This document shows positions 44,005 through 53,500 of a DNA stretch of 64,000 bases, piece after piece (the stretch's first letter is position 1; each line of letters opens with the position of its first letter). Source of the stretch: Marinomonas sp. MED121 (GTDB lineage Bacteria; Pseudomonadota; Gammaproteobacteria; Pseudomonadales; Marinomonadaceae). Under the pieces are notes generated by a model, which was not told the DNA's origin, did not search any database, and was given only the letters and a program-made list of their open reading frames with translations. The stretch is from the NCBI RefSeq assembly GCF_000153025.1, contig NZ_CH672429.1, positions 671,079 to 735,078 on the forward strand, in the 5' to 3' direction. Both the position numbers and the translations under genes were made by a program.

Positions 44005-44056
44005 TTGACCGAACTATACCGACAGGTACAAAATAGCTCAACCCTACCGATCGGTA
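44005..44056. promoter_or_regulatory. Promoter and two TetR-type operators before the SDR gene
   Basis: TACCGATCGGTA (44045-44056) is a perfect palindrome, and TACCGACAGGTA (44017-44028) a near copy of it 28 bases upstream. TTGACC (44005-44010) and TACAAA (44027-44032) are in the right place for a -35/-10 pair with 16 bases between, so the first operator lies over the spacer and -10 box and the second just downstream of it. This is a classic repression layout for the divergent TetR gene. Confidence 0.75.
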
Positions 44057-44081
44057 CAATTCATATTTTAAGGATTTAATA

Positions 44082-44819
44082 ATGAGCATATTAGTAGAAA
44101 ATAAGGTGGCATTAGTCACTGGCGCAAACCGTGGCATAGGCAAAGCCATCACTGAAAGTTTGTTAAAGCATGGTGCTAAAAAAGTTTATTTGGCCGTAAG
44201 AGACCTGAGTAGCACTTATAACCTTGTCGAAAAATATGGTGATAAAGTTGTCACCCTTAAGCTTGATATGGCCAATCCTGAGGAAATTAAAGCACTTGCA
44301 GCTGCTGCAAAGGATGTTGAAGTCGTTATTAACAATGCAGGTATTCTAGAAATTGCTGATCTATTCGAAGAGGAGTTCGATCAAGCACTAGAACAACAAT
44401 TGGATATTAATTTATTTGGTTTAGTTCGAATTGCAAGGGCATTAACGCCTGTAATCGAAGCAAATGGAGGAGGTGCATTTGTACAATTAAATTCCATAGT
44501 TTCTATCCGCAACTTCTCTGGCGTTGATGCTTACTCAGCCTCAAAAGCGGCATCTTATTCCATTACTCAAGGTTTAAGAGAGCAACTTTTAGATAAAAAC
44601 ATTCAAGTTTTAAGTGTACACCCTGGGCCTATCGATACTGATATGGCTGCAAAAGCAGGCATGACAGAGGGCGAATCAGCAAATACGGTTGCCGAAGGTG
44701 TTATTTCAGCCTTAGCAGAAGGTCAATTCCATCTATTTCCTGATCCAATGGCAAAACAGTTTGAAACAGCTTATCAAGACTTTGCTAAATCGATAGTACT
44801 AGCCGATCTCGGTAGCTAA
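44082..44819 (+). CDS. Short-chain dehydrogenase/reductase
   Basis: The 245-residue classical SDR has the cofactor motif TGANRGIGKAITESL (TGxxxGIG) near residue 14, NNAGIL near 85, and the catalytic Ser-Tyr-Lys set with YSASKAASYSI around residues 150-160. It is an NAD(P)-dependent enzyme acting on alcohols or ketones. The cofactor choice and substrate are not clear; VRDLS after the second strand is not decisive. It is under the likely control of the divergent TetR protein and has its own terminator, so it is a single-gene unit. Confidence 0.9.
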   Translation: MSILVENKVALVTGANRGIGKAITESLLKHGAKKVYLAVRDLSSTYNLVEKYGDKVVTLKLDMANPEEIKALAAAAKDVEVVINNAGILEIADLFEEEFDQALEQQLDINLFGLVRIARALTPVIEANGGGAFVQLNSIVSIRNFSGVDAYSASKAASYSITQGLREQLLDKNIQVLSVHPGPIDTDMAAKAGMTEGESANTVAEGVISALAEGQFHLFPDPMAKQFETAYQDFAKSIVLADLGS

Positions 44820-44849
44820 TGCATATTAGATAGTTTGTTATTGCTAAAG

Positions 44850-44886
44850 TGGGCCTAAATAAATCATCGACTTAGGTCCATTTTTT
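44850..44886 (+). terminator. Rho-independent terminator after the SDR gene
   Basis: TGGGCCTAA (44850-44858) pairs with TTAGGTCCA (44872-44880, one G-T pair) around a 13-base loop, followed by TTTTTT. Confidence 0.75.
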
Positions 44887-44936
44887 ACATTAACAAGACA
44901 CTCGTCTTTATACATTACCAAGACACTCGTCTTTAG
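44887..44936. repeat. 25-bp direct duplication including the LysR stop codon
   Basis: ACATTAACAAGACACTCGTC then TTTAT (44887-44911) is followed by the same sequence with two changes, ACATTACCAAGACACTCGTC then TTTAG (44912-44936). The second unit contains the stop codon of the LysR gene (TTA at 44933-44935). Each unit holds a small palindrome, AAGAC-ACTC-GTCTT, which may act in termination of the leftward transcript. Confidence 0.88.
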
Positions 44937-45817
44937 ACTGGTTGGTATTGTTTAATCATATACTCCCAAAAACTGTTTGCGATAGCTGAGGTATTGCTTT
45001 TTAGACGAATAAGGTAAATCGGTAATACAATACTGGAGGCAAAGTCTTCTACTTCTATCATCTCGACACTTCCCTCTCTCAGCTCTTTTTCAACCATATG
45101 GTAAGGCAATCTAGACCAAGCCAAACCAGAAACAATTAGCTTTTGTTTGATCATATAGTCATTAACCGTCCAACGCTGGCCATTAGGTATCACATTGGAC
45201 CTTTCGATGGGGTGCAATGAACCTGAATCTTCAATTAATACTTGAGGACGGTTTTTTAGTTCGACTTGAGGAATGATGCGCTGTATCTGATTTTCGAGAA
45301 AATGAGGTGCAGCCACTGTCACTAATTTGAGTTTAGCAATTTCAACAAATTCAAACTCTTGCCCTAAACCATAATTTGGGCTGATGGCGATATCCGCTTT
45401 ACCCGATTGCAAAGACTCTAAAACGCCAGATAGATGCTCAGTACTCATGTTTAAATGCATCTCAGGATGTTTTTCCACAAACATTTGTAATTGCACTAAT
45501 CCATCCAACTGCACACAGGAGGCACTAAAAGTCAGAGCAAGGGTCGGCCCGACACCTGAAGATAGCTGATGACCTAATGTCTCAAGCGCTTGCATTTTAT
45601 CTAGTGTTTGACGCGCCTCTTGATAAAAAACCTTCCCTTCAAGAGTCAGTTCTGGTCGATATGCTTCACGACTTAATAGCTGCACTCCAAACTCTTCCTC
45701 TAAAGTTGAAACCGCAGCACTAACACTCGATTGCGTTTTATGTAAAAAAGTTGCCGCCCCTCTAAAGCTTTCTTGTTCGACTACAGCAATAAAAGCCTGT
45801 AAATGCACATTATTCAT
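44933..45817 (-). CDS. LysR family regulator
   Basis: The 294-residue protein has HTH FIAVVEQESFRGAATFLHKT then QSSVSAAVSTLEEEFG, about residues 8-42, and the ligand domain from about 90. It is divergent from a TSUP transporter gene at 45973 (155-base gap), its likely target. The stop codon is within a 25-base duplication. The ligand is unknown. Confidence 0.88.
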   Translation of the reverse strand: MNNVHLQAFIAVVEQESFRGAATFLHKTQSSVSAAVSTLEEEFGVQLLSREAYRPELTLEGKVFYQEARQTLDKMQALETLGHQLSSGVGPTLALTFSASCVQLDGLVQLQMFVEKHPEMHLNMSTEHLSGVLESLQSGKADIAISPNYGLGQEFEFVEIAKLKLVTVAAPHFLENQIQRIIPQVELKNRPQVLIEDSGSLHPIERSNVIPNGQRWTVNDYMIKQKLIVSGLAWSRLPYHMVEKELREGSVEMIEVEDFASSIVLPIYLIRLKSNTSAIANSFWEYMIKQYQPV

Positions 45818-45972
45818 GATCGAAAATTCCTTTCATCTTAAAAGAAAAGTAGCGTTATCTTACGATCATATTACAGATTAAAATAGGCCTCATTCAAATT
45901 TACTCAATTGACTTCTTCCGCTTTTTTAGCGGCTAAAGAAGTACAGCCTTTTAAGAGGACATACGCACCTTT

Positions 45973-46695
45973 ATGGATAACAGCCAAATCGTATTACTTC
46001 TTGCTGGTTTTATTACTGGTATTTCTAAGTTTTCAACCGGGGGGATGGGATTCATTATTCTCACACTCACTCTGACAGCATTTCCAAGCGCAGAAGCGAT
46101 TGTGGTGTTATTACCCATGTATTTAGTGGCAGATATGCTTGCAGTAAGTAGCTATCGCACTGATGTGTCTTGGCCAAGTTTAAAGCGTCTATTGCCTTTG
46201 GCAGCACTGGGTATTGTACTTGGCTCATTTCTGCTTGCCCATATTGATGCCAATACCTTTAGTAAGTTGCTAGGCGCCATTATTCTCTTCACCTTAGGTT
46301 TAGGCACTTACCTAGATTGGAAGAAGGTTAGCTTTATGCAAACTAAATCAGTCTCTCGCTCTATGGCTTTTTTTGCTGGCGTTATTAGTATTTTGGCAAA
46401 TGCAGCAGGCCCTATCATTAGTCTCTACTTATTAGAACAAAAGCTGAGTAAAAGCAGCTATGTTGCGACGCGGGCATGGGTATTTTTAATCATTAATATC
46501 ATCAAGATTACCGTGGTCATTTCTTTAGGTATTCTCAGTTGGCCTTTAGTCAAACAAAGCCTGATTACCCTACCTGCGCTTTTAGTAGGTGCTGGCATAG
46601 GGTATTTACTGCTTAAGCGTCTTAATCTTAAACAATTCAAGACCTTAATACGGCTAATGACATGTGTTGCTGCGATTAAGCTCATTTTCTTCTAA
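45973..46695 (+). CDS. TSUP/TauE-SafE family transporter
   Basis: A 240-residue inner-membrane protein with about seven to eight hydrophobic helices and the TSUP features: FITGISKFSTGGMGFIILTL near residue 13 and VISILANAAGPIISLYLLEQ near residue 138. TSUP carriers move sulfite, sulfonates, sulfoacetate or organic anions, usually outward. The substrate is not set by sequence. A divergent LysR gene is likely its control. The next gene, on the other strand, ends 26 bases away. Confidence 0.87.
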   Translation: MDNSQIVLLLAGFITGISKFSTGGMGFIILTLTLTAFPSAEAIVVLLPMYLVADMLAVSSYRTDVSWPSLKRLLPLAALGIVLGSFLLAHIDANTFSKLLGAIILFTLGLGTYLDWKKVSFMQTKSVSRSMAFFAGVISILANAAGPIISLYLLEQKLSKSSYVATRAWVFLIINIIKITVVISLGILSWPLVKQSLITLPALLVGAGIGYLLLKRLNLKQFKTLIRLMTCVAAIKLIFF

Positions 46696-46721
46696 GCTCG
46701 CCTTTGTGTTGTTGGTCTCAG

Positions 46722-47048
46722 TTAGATTTCAAACTCATGATTGGCAAGTGCTATAACATTGATAACAGGCTCTTCGTATGGGTGGATTTGACGAATAGCT
46801 TTGAGCGTCGCAGCAACTTTCTCTTTGTCACAGCGCACATCAATACGCACCTCATGACCAAAATTAATTTTATTTTTATCCCCAGTCACCGGGTTAGAGA
46901 GCCCATTAGGTCGCCAAAATCCAGATATATTGACAACAGAGATGACAGCGTCATATTCGCCAACCACCCCAGCACCCACCTCAATCAATACATCGCGAAT
47001 CTTGATCACCTCGGACTCAGGAGCGAAAATCTCTAATTTGTACTGCAT
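46722..47048 (-). CDS. CutA/PII-like protein (NIF3-associated COG3323)
   Basis: The 108-residue protein starts KLEIFAPESEVIKIRDVLIE and ends TLKAIRQIHPYEEPVINVIA, where HPYEEPxxxV is the mark of the CutA/PII-like insert domain of NIF3-type proteins. Here the domain occurs on its own, as in the small COG3323 proteins. Ligand and role unknown; metal binding or nucleotide sensing has been suggested for the fold. It is a single gene, with a further membrane protein gene upstream on the same strand. Confidence 0.8.
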   Translation of the reverse strand: MQYKLEIFAPESEVIKIRDVLIEVGAGVVGEYDAVISVVNISGFWRPNGLSNPVTGDKNKINFGHEVRIDVRCDKEKVAATLKAIRQIHPYEEPVINVIALANHEFEI

Positions 47049-47138
47049 TTAATCATCCAAAATATTCTTCTTTATGAAGACCTCTATAGTGAAGCGGCCC
47101 TTTTATAAGAAAGTAATCTGATAAAAAGCCGGGGGATT

Positions 47139-47435
47139 CTAATTGATAAAATAAAAATAAAATTGATTTAAAGTATGAAAAATTGACCAAGAAATCATTA
47201 AGCAGCTTATCAGCATAAGTAAAAAGCGCATTAAATTAAGCGCTAACTTTTGAGACTTGCTTGCCTTAATTAACTCACCTTTATTCAGAATATAAGCATA
47301 TACGAAGACTAAACCACCTGAGAATGCGGCAAAATAGGTCATTAGCTGAATGACGTCGAGCTTTGGGATAAGCAAGATAATAAAAAGAAAAAAAACTAAA
47401 AATATAAGGGTGAAATATTTACCTAAGCTTTTCAT
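47139..47435 (-). CDS. Small membrane protein, three helices
   Basis: A 98-residue protein that is mostly hydrophobic: helices at about residues 7-25, 32-50 and 66-92, with a short positive link (GELIKASKSQK) between the second and third. I do not recognise the family. It starts at ATG 47435. No clear partner; the CutA-like gene follows on the same strand 91 bases away. Confidence 0.55.
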   Translation of the reverse strand: MKSLGKYFTLIFLVFFLFIILLIPKLDVIQLMTYFAAFSGGLVFVYAYILNKGELIKASKSQKLALNLMRFLLMLISCLMISWSIFHTLNQFYFYFIN

Positions 47436-47859
47436 CCTAACATCCTTTAAAACAATGTATTAACATAAAAATAGCATCCTTTTGGATACTCAATAAAGGC
47501 TTAACTTTGGCTTAAGCAAGGAAAATAAAAACAAAAAAGCATGAATATTCAGCAAAAAAAGAGTATAAGGATCTAATAAATGTACACGCTAATCTCTTCA
47601 CGACTTCCAATGCTAAAAAATAAAACCTAGCCAGATCTGCTAACTCTTAAGGTTTTATAAATATCTCAAAATGTATCAATTTAGCCTTTTTTATCTCAAT
47701 AACGCACATTTTGTCAGCTTACTTCAGTTTTTCTAGGCAAAAAAAGTAAATATTGAAGCATCTTTACGCTTTTACTAAACATCTAAGGACTAGCTAAGTA
47801 TTATTATTTTGACCGTATCATTCTAAATTTCCATTAAATCGCATGAGAGCCAAAGCTTT
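47436..47859. other. 424-base gap before the RND efflux operon
   Basis: AT-rich, with no gene or repeat family recognised. A possible promoter for the efflux operon is TTGACC (47809-47814), 17 bases, CATTAA (47832-47837), about 20 bases before the outer-membrane factor start; the -35 is good and the -10 is poor. No operator dyad is clear and no dedicated regulator is encoded next to the operon. Confidence 0.4.
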
Positions 47860-49299
47860 ATGCCCTTTTTAAAGTGCTATTTTTCTGACAACCTTTATAA
47901 GACGCCCTTTGTGCTTGCACTGACTTTCGTGCTTTCTGCTTGCCAATCACTCCCAGAAGACTCAGCCACACACTCACATCAAGCGGCACTTCAAGCGAGT
48001 TTATCTGAAAAGACAAGTTGGCAGGAGCCACCATTGACAGGTCATGCCACTCATCTAAATGAGTTAATTGATGATGAGGGTTTAAATACATTGCTACTTC
48101 AAGCCATTAAAGCAAACCCAGATCTACAGCAGGTTTTGTTAACACTTAAGATAAGGGCAGCACAATTAAATCAAGTCGATTCATCTTTATTACCCACCCT
48201 AGAAGCGTCCTTCAAAGCCAATAATGATGGCAACCAAAGCCCTTATTATACAGGCGGATTAACGGTCAGTTGGGAAGCTGACTTATGGTCTCAAATTGCT
48301 GATGAGAGCCAAGCAACCGCCAAAGCATTTTCTAGCCAGCAAGCCCTTTATCAGGCCTCGTTAGACAGCTTAATTGCAGAAATCATGTCAGCTTGGTTAG
48401 CCGTTATTGCTCAATCAAGAGCCCTAAAAGTAGAAGAAGAGCGAGTCAGTGTCTTAGCTAAAAACGAGTCTTTATTATTAAACCGTTACAAGAATGGAAA
48501 TGGTGATCTAGAAGGTTTAGATGGTGCCAGAAGCTCATTAGCCAGCGCCAAAGAAAGCGTTGAAGAGTATCGAGAAGATTTAGCAATCAAACAACGCAAT
48601 TTAATGCGACTTCTGGGGTATAACAAAATTGAAGAGATTCAAATGCCTACTGAGTATCCAGAGGTACTCGTTCCTTTAGCCCAACTGCCAGAACAAACGC
48701 TAGCCAGACGCCCTGACCTTATGTCAGCTTTTTATGATATTGAACAAGCAGATTTAGAAGTACAAGTCGCTTATAAAGACCTATTACCTTCCCTTAGTCT
48801 AACGGCCAGTTTAACCGATGTGGCCAGTTCCCCTTCTAATGCCCTTTTTGCCTCGCCGGTTTGGTATTTATTAGGTCAACTTACCTTACCTCTTTTTCAA
48901 CAAGGTGAGCTAGAGCTCGCCATTGATGTAGCAAGATACGAGGCAGCGCAAAGCTATCAAATATATCGTGCAGCCTTATTAGATGCTGTATTTGAGGTTG
49001 AAAACGCCATTGCTCAAGAGAAATCTTTAGAGCTTCGCCAACACTATCTTGAAGAAGCGCTCATGGCAGAAAGAAATAACCTAGCGCAATATCAAAAGAA
49101 CTTTAAAAGCGGCAGTGTCGATATTGTTGACCTATTAAGTGTTCAACAGGATGTTTTTAACTTAATCGCATCTTTAGATAACCTCATATACTTAAGGCTA
49201 GACAACCGTATTAGCCTAGGCCTCGCATTAGGTTTATCTGGAAAACTCCCAGATGATACAGACCATTTATCACCTCAATTAACTGGAGCATCAAAATGA
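47860..49299 (+). CDS. RND efflux outer-membrane factor (NodT/OprM-type lipoprotein)
   Basis: The 479-residue protein has a lipoprotein signal with lipobox LSAC (Cys28) and two halves of the TolC/OprM fold: ALTFVLSACQ, ALKVEEERVSVLAKNESLLL, RYKNGNGDLEGLDGARSSLA in the first and ARRPDLMSAFYDIEQADLEV, the standard RPD mark, in the second. It forms the trimeric channel through the outer membrane. First gene of the operon with the adapter and pump; stop and next start overlap by four bases. Candidate promoter just upstream. Confidence 0.9.
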   Translation: MPFLKCYFSDNLYKTPFVLALTFVLSACQSLPEDSATHSHQAALQASLSEKTSWQEPPLTGHATHLNELIDDEGLNTLLLQAIKANPDLQQVLLTLKIRAAQLNQVDSSLLPTLEASFKANNDGNQSPYYTGGLTVSWEADLWSQIADESQATAKAFSSQQALYQASLDSLIAEIMSAWLAVIAQSRALKVEEERVSVLAKNESLLLNRYKNGNGDLEGLDGARSSLASAKESVEEYREDLAIKQRNLMRLLGYNKIEEIQMPTEYPEVLVPLAQLPEQTLARRPDLMSAFYDIEQADLEVQVAYKDLLPSLSLTASLTDVASSPSNALFASPVWYLLGQLTLPLFQQGELELAIDVARYEAAQSYQIYRAALLDAVFEVENAIAQEKSLELRQHYLEEALMAERNNLAQYQKNFKSGSVDIVDLLSVQQDVFNLIASLDNLIYLRLDNRISLGLALGLSGKLPDDTDHLSPQLTGASK

Positions 49300-50558
49300 C
49301 ACGCAGACTCTCTCAATTTGCTTTTTTTATCGCCTGCCTTGCTGTCTGCGGCCTCATTTTTAGTTTTGTTTTTAACCAGATTAATGCAAAAAAAAGCCAA
49401 ACTCGCCCCAAAAAAGCCAGTGTAAAAGTGTTACCTAAAGTATCTGTGATGCCAATTAGGGTTGCAAGCTATCAACCCATCATTGAAGCATTTGGCAGTG
49501 CCGAGCCCAAATACTCCTTGGTTTTAGAAGCCCAAAACTCAGGTCAAATTACGCAAGTTGGGACTCAATTTGAAGCAGGTAAAACGGTGATGCAAGGCGA
49601 TTTATTAGCGCAAATTGAAGACACGAGTTATCTGGCTGATGTTGCCACCCAAGAGTACGCCGTCACCAGTGCCATCGTTGCCTTAAAAGAAGAATTACGA
49701 AGTGCCGAGCAAGCATTAGATGAGTGGAATGCCTCTGGTTTAAAAGGCCAACCTAGTTCAGATCTGGTACTAAGAGAGCCACAAATCGCAGAAGCTAAAG
49801 CAGCATTATTAGATGCAAAAGCAAGTCTAAAAGAAGCTGAGCAGAGCCTTGAGGATACGAAAGTCAAAGCCCCTTTTAATGGCCTTGTTGTGAGTCGAGA
49901 CATAGTGCCTGGCAGTTATGTGCAAGCAGGCACGCAAATCGGCACACTTTACAATACAGATCGTATGGACATTGAAATATCACTCTCTGCACGAGAGTGG
50001 GCAAAACTCCCCAGTATAAAAGTCATGCAAGATGCTCAATGGCCAGTTACCTTAACGGATGTCGAAACCCAGAACCAATGGCAAGGGTATGTGCTTTCGG
50101 CGGACAATCACAGAAATAGTGATACTCGATTAAGGACCCTAGTTGTCAGCGTCGATAAGCCTTTGCAACAAAGCCCTGCCTTATTCGCTGGTAGCTTTGT
50201 TAAAGCCAGCTTGAAGGGGCTTAAAATGGATAACCTTTGGCAATTACCCAGTACGGCTTATAGCCAGAAAAGCCAAGTTTGGTATTTAAATCAAGACAAT
50301 ACATTAAATGCCTTTAGCGCTAACCCTATTTTTAGTGACAATGGCCAAATCTATATCAAGCCCCCTGTAAACCTACAAGCCAGTACACAAAATGTGCTTA
50401 TTCGCCCCTATAACAGTTACCTTGAAGGCATGAAGGTCACCAGTAATCTAGATGCAAGCCAAGGGCTTAAGACGAATCAAGAACAATTAGCACAAGGTAA
50501 TTCTGGCCCTAATGCCAAGAAAGGCCCTCAAAATTTAACCAAGGGGAGTGAAGACTAA
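49296..50558 (+). CDS. RND efflux periplasmic adapter (HlyD/MFP)
   Basis: A 420-residue membrane fusion protein. One N-terminal membrane helix (residues 9-27) anchors it; the biotinyl-lipoyl half is seen in LEAQNSGQITQVGTQFEAGK then VKAPFNGLVVSRDIVPGSYV, and the helical hairpin between (AEAKAALLDAKASLKEAEQS). The beta-barrel and membrane-proximal parts follow; the last 40 residues are polar and perhaps disordered. It links the inner-membrane pump and the outer-membrane channel. ATG overlaps the upstream stop (ATGA) and its own stop shares a base with the pump start. Confidence 0.9.
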   Translation: MTRRLSQFAFFIACLAVCGLIFSFVFNQINAKKSQTRPKKASVKVLPKVSVMPIRVASYQPIIEAFGSAEPKYSLVLEAQNSGQITQVGTQFEAGKTVMQGDLLAQIEDTSYLADVATQEYAVTSAIVALKEELRSAEQALDEWNASGLKGQPSSDLVLREPQIAEAKAALLDAKASLKEAEQSLEDTKVKAPFNGLVVSRDIVPGSYVQAGTQIGTLYNTDRMDIEISLSAREWAKLPSIKVMQDAQWPVTLTDVETQNQWQGYVLSADNHRNSDTRLRTLVVSVDKPLQQSPALFAGSFVKASLKGLKMDNLWQLPSTAYSQKSQVWYLNQDNTLNAFSANPIFSDNGQIYIKPPVNLQASTQNVLIRPYNSYLEGMKVTSNLDASQGLKTNQEQLAQGNSGPNAKKGPQNLTKGSED

Positions 50559-53500
50559 TGTCATCAACCCACCCTCATGGGCCGAATTCAGCCAACCAAC
50601 CCAGTGGCATTATCCCTTGGTTTACTCATAATCCGGTTGCAGCCAACCTGTTAATGCTCTTAGTCATATTGCTAGGCGCACTGACTATGGGCGACCTGCG
50701 AAAAGAAGCATTTCCAAGCACTGAGCCTGATACCATTACCATCAATATTGATTATGACAGTGGCTCTGCCTTACAAGCAGAAGAAGGCATTGCCATCACC
50801 TTAGAAAGTGAGTTGGAAACGGTCGAAGGCATAAAAACCATGACCACGACCTCAAATGCGAGTGGTGTCAGTGTTAGCCTAGAAAAACTATCAGATTATG
50901 ATATTGACGTCCTAATGACGGATGTTAAAGCCAAGGTGGATACCATTTCCAGCTTTCCATCAGATGCCGAAAGCCCTGTACTTGAAAAAGCAGCGCGAGA
51001 AGAACATGCACTCTGGTTACAGCTTTATGGGGATGTTGATCGTCATACCTTGCAAAACTTGGCTGATAACCTAAAAACAGAATTATTGGCCGATTCTGAT
51101 ATAGGCCAAGTATCCATCTCTGGCTGGCTTGATGCCACCATAATGATAGATGTGGACGAAGGGCGCTTACTGGCTTATGACCTAACCTTGGATGATGTGG
51201 CTAATGCCATTAATGAAGAGTCCAGCAATGCCAATACCGCCACTTTAAAAAATGCAGATCTATATCTGCAAATACAATCCTCAGAACAAGCCTATCAAAT
51301 TCGTGAATTCTCTAATCTGACGATCAAAACCTTTAGCGATGGTAGCCGCTTATTATTGTCTGACCTAGCTAAGATTCGTGATACCTATGACGAAGACACT
51401 GCCGTATTGTCTCGTTTTAACCGTGAAGACAGTATTGCGGTTCAGGTCATAACAACAGGGTTAACTGATATTTCAGACTCCGTCATTGCCGCACAAGCCG
51501 TTGCTGAAAAATGGAAAGAGTCTGGGCGCTTGCCAGCCGGGGTAGAACTTGCAACTTGGTACGACCGCAGTGAAGCAATCAACCAGCGTTTAGATCTCCT
51601 CATAGACAATGCCATTAACGGTGTGTTTTGGGTCTTTTTAATGCTGGCCATCTTTTTAAATTTAAGCGTCGCACTTTGGGTCGCATTAGGTTTGCCTTTT
51701 ATCTTTTTCGGCACCCTCTTCTTAATGGGAGATGGTTTTTTAGGCATGAGTTTAAATGCCTTTACGACCTTTGGTTTTATTATGGCGTTAGGGATTGTGG
51801 TCGATGATGCTGTGGTAGTTGGTGAAAGTGTCTATACCGAAAGATCAAAGCATGGCGATAATATTGCCAGTACCATTCGAGGCACACTCAGAGTAGCCGT
51901 GCCGACTTTATTTGGTGTATTTACCACAGTTGCGGCTTGCTTTGCACTTTCCAACATTGAAGGTCGTCTTGGAACGCTTTATGCCCAGTTTGGTACCATA
52001 GTCGCGGTTTGTTTGATGTTGTCCATCATTGAATCCAAGCTCATTTTGCCTGCCCATTTAGCACATTTAAATACTCGCCCAGCGAAAAGCAGATTTTGGC
52101 CAATGATGTTAATTCGTTGGGTGCAAGCATTGGCGGATAAAGGTTTGTCCCTTTTTACTCAAAAAGTTTATAAGCCGGCAATTAACCTTGCGCTAGCAAA
52201 TCGTTATAGCGTACTCCTCCTCTTTATAGGTATTTTTGTATTAGTTGCCAGCATGCCCTTTACTGGTGCCATTCGATTTAGTTTTTTCCCATCTATTCCA
52301 GGCGATACAGTACGCGCCAGTCTGAACATGCATAATGATGTCAGTTATGGGCAAACTTATAGTATCTTGAGCCGCATGGAAAATGTCGCCTATGAGACTG
52401 AATTAAAACTTCGACAAACACCTGATGCGAATAACGGAATATTGAATATCCAGGTGACTTCAAGCAGTGATCAAAATGGTCGAATCACCATAGAGCTAGA
52501 TTCTGAAACACCTTATAGTGCTAAAGAATTTGCCGCTAAGTGGTTAAAAGCCATAGGCCAAGCAGAAGGGGCCAAGAGCTTAAAAATACAAACCCGCCGT
52601 GGCAGCATTGATGCCCTTCGCATTGAGCTTAAATCATCCAGTAGTGAAGAGCTGAGCCTAGCAGCAACCCAGGTTAAGTCTTACCTTGACTCCATTGAAG
52701 CTGTCAGTGGCATCGAAGATAATGCCGCCCTATCTCAGTCTCAACTCAATCTCAGTTTGACAGAACAAGGTCGAGCTCTGGGTCTAACAACTCAAAGTCT
52801 GTCATCACAAATTTTGAATTATTTTGATGGTAGTAAAGTGCAATCCTATCAAAGAAACAGTGATGAGGTTGAGGTTCAACTGGGCTATCCAAGCAGCTCA
52901 AATGCCAATATTACAGACTTGATTGATACCAAAATTCGTCTTGATGATGGTAATCAAGTTCCCCTTAGTTCACTGGCGAATATCACCTCAGGCTTTACCG
53001 AACAAGAAATTGTCAGAATCGATGCTAAACGTGCTGTTTATATAAGCTCAGAGCTTAATAAGGATCTGCTCTCTGCAACTGAGCTGGTTGATCAGATAAA
53101 ATCAGAACTTGTCCCTGAGCTTGAGCAGCAATTCGCTAATTTAGACATTAGCTTTGCGGGTGAAGCCCAAGAGCAAGAGGAAACACAATCTTCCATGCTC
53201 GTCATGTTTATCATGGCAATGCTTATTATTTATATTCTGTTGGCGATTCCGCTCAAATCATACGTACAGCCTTTCTTGATTATGATGGCGATACCTTTTG
53301 GTGTTATTGGTGCCATGTTGGGGCACTGGTCCAACGATTTAGCCTTAGGTATTTTATCCTTTAACGGTATCATTGCGCTGAGTGGCGTTGTCGTCAATGA
53401 TAGCCTTTTACTCGCCTCACGCTTCAACGAGCTCAAACTGGAAACCGCCTCCATCACAGAAGCGATTAATCAAGCCTGTCGTGACAGAGTCAGAGCGGTA

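Noticed and set aside
46704-47036. Plus-strand frame opposite the CutA-like gene
   Set aside because: The minus-strand protein has the HPYEEP motif and the right family length; the plus-strand frame has neither.
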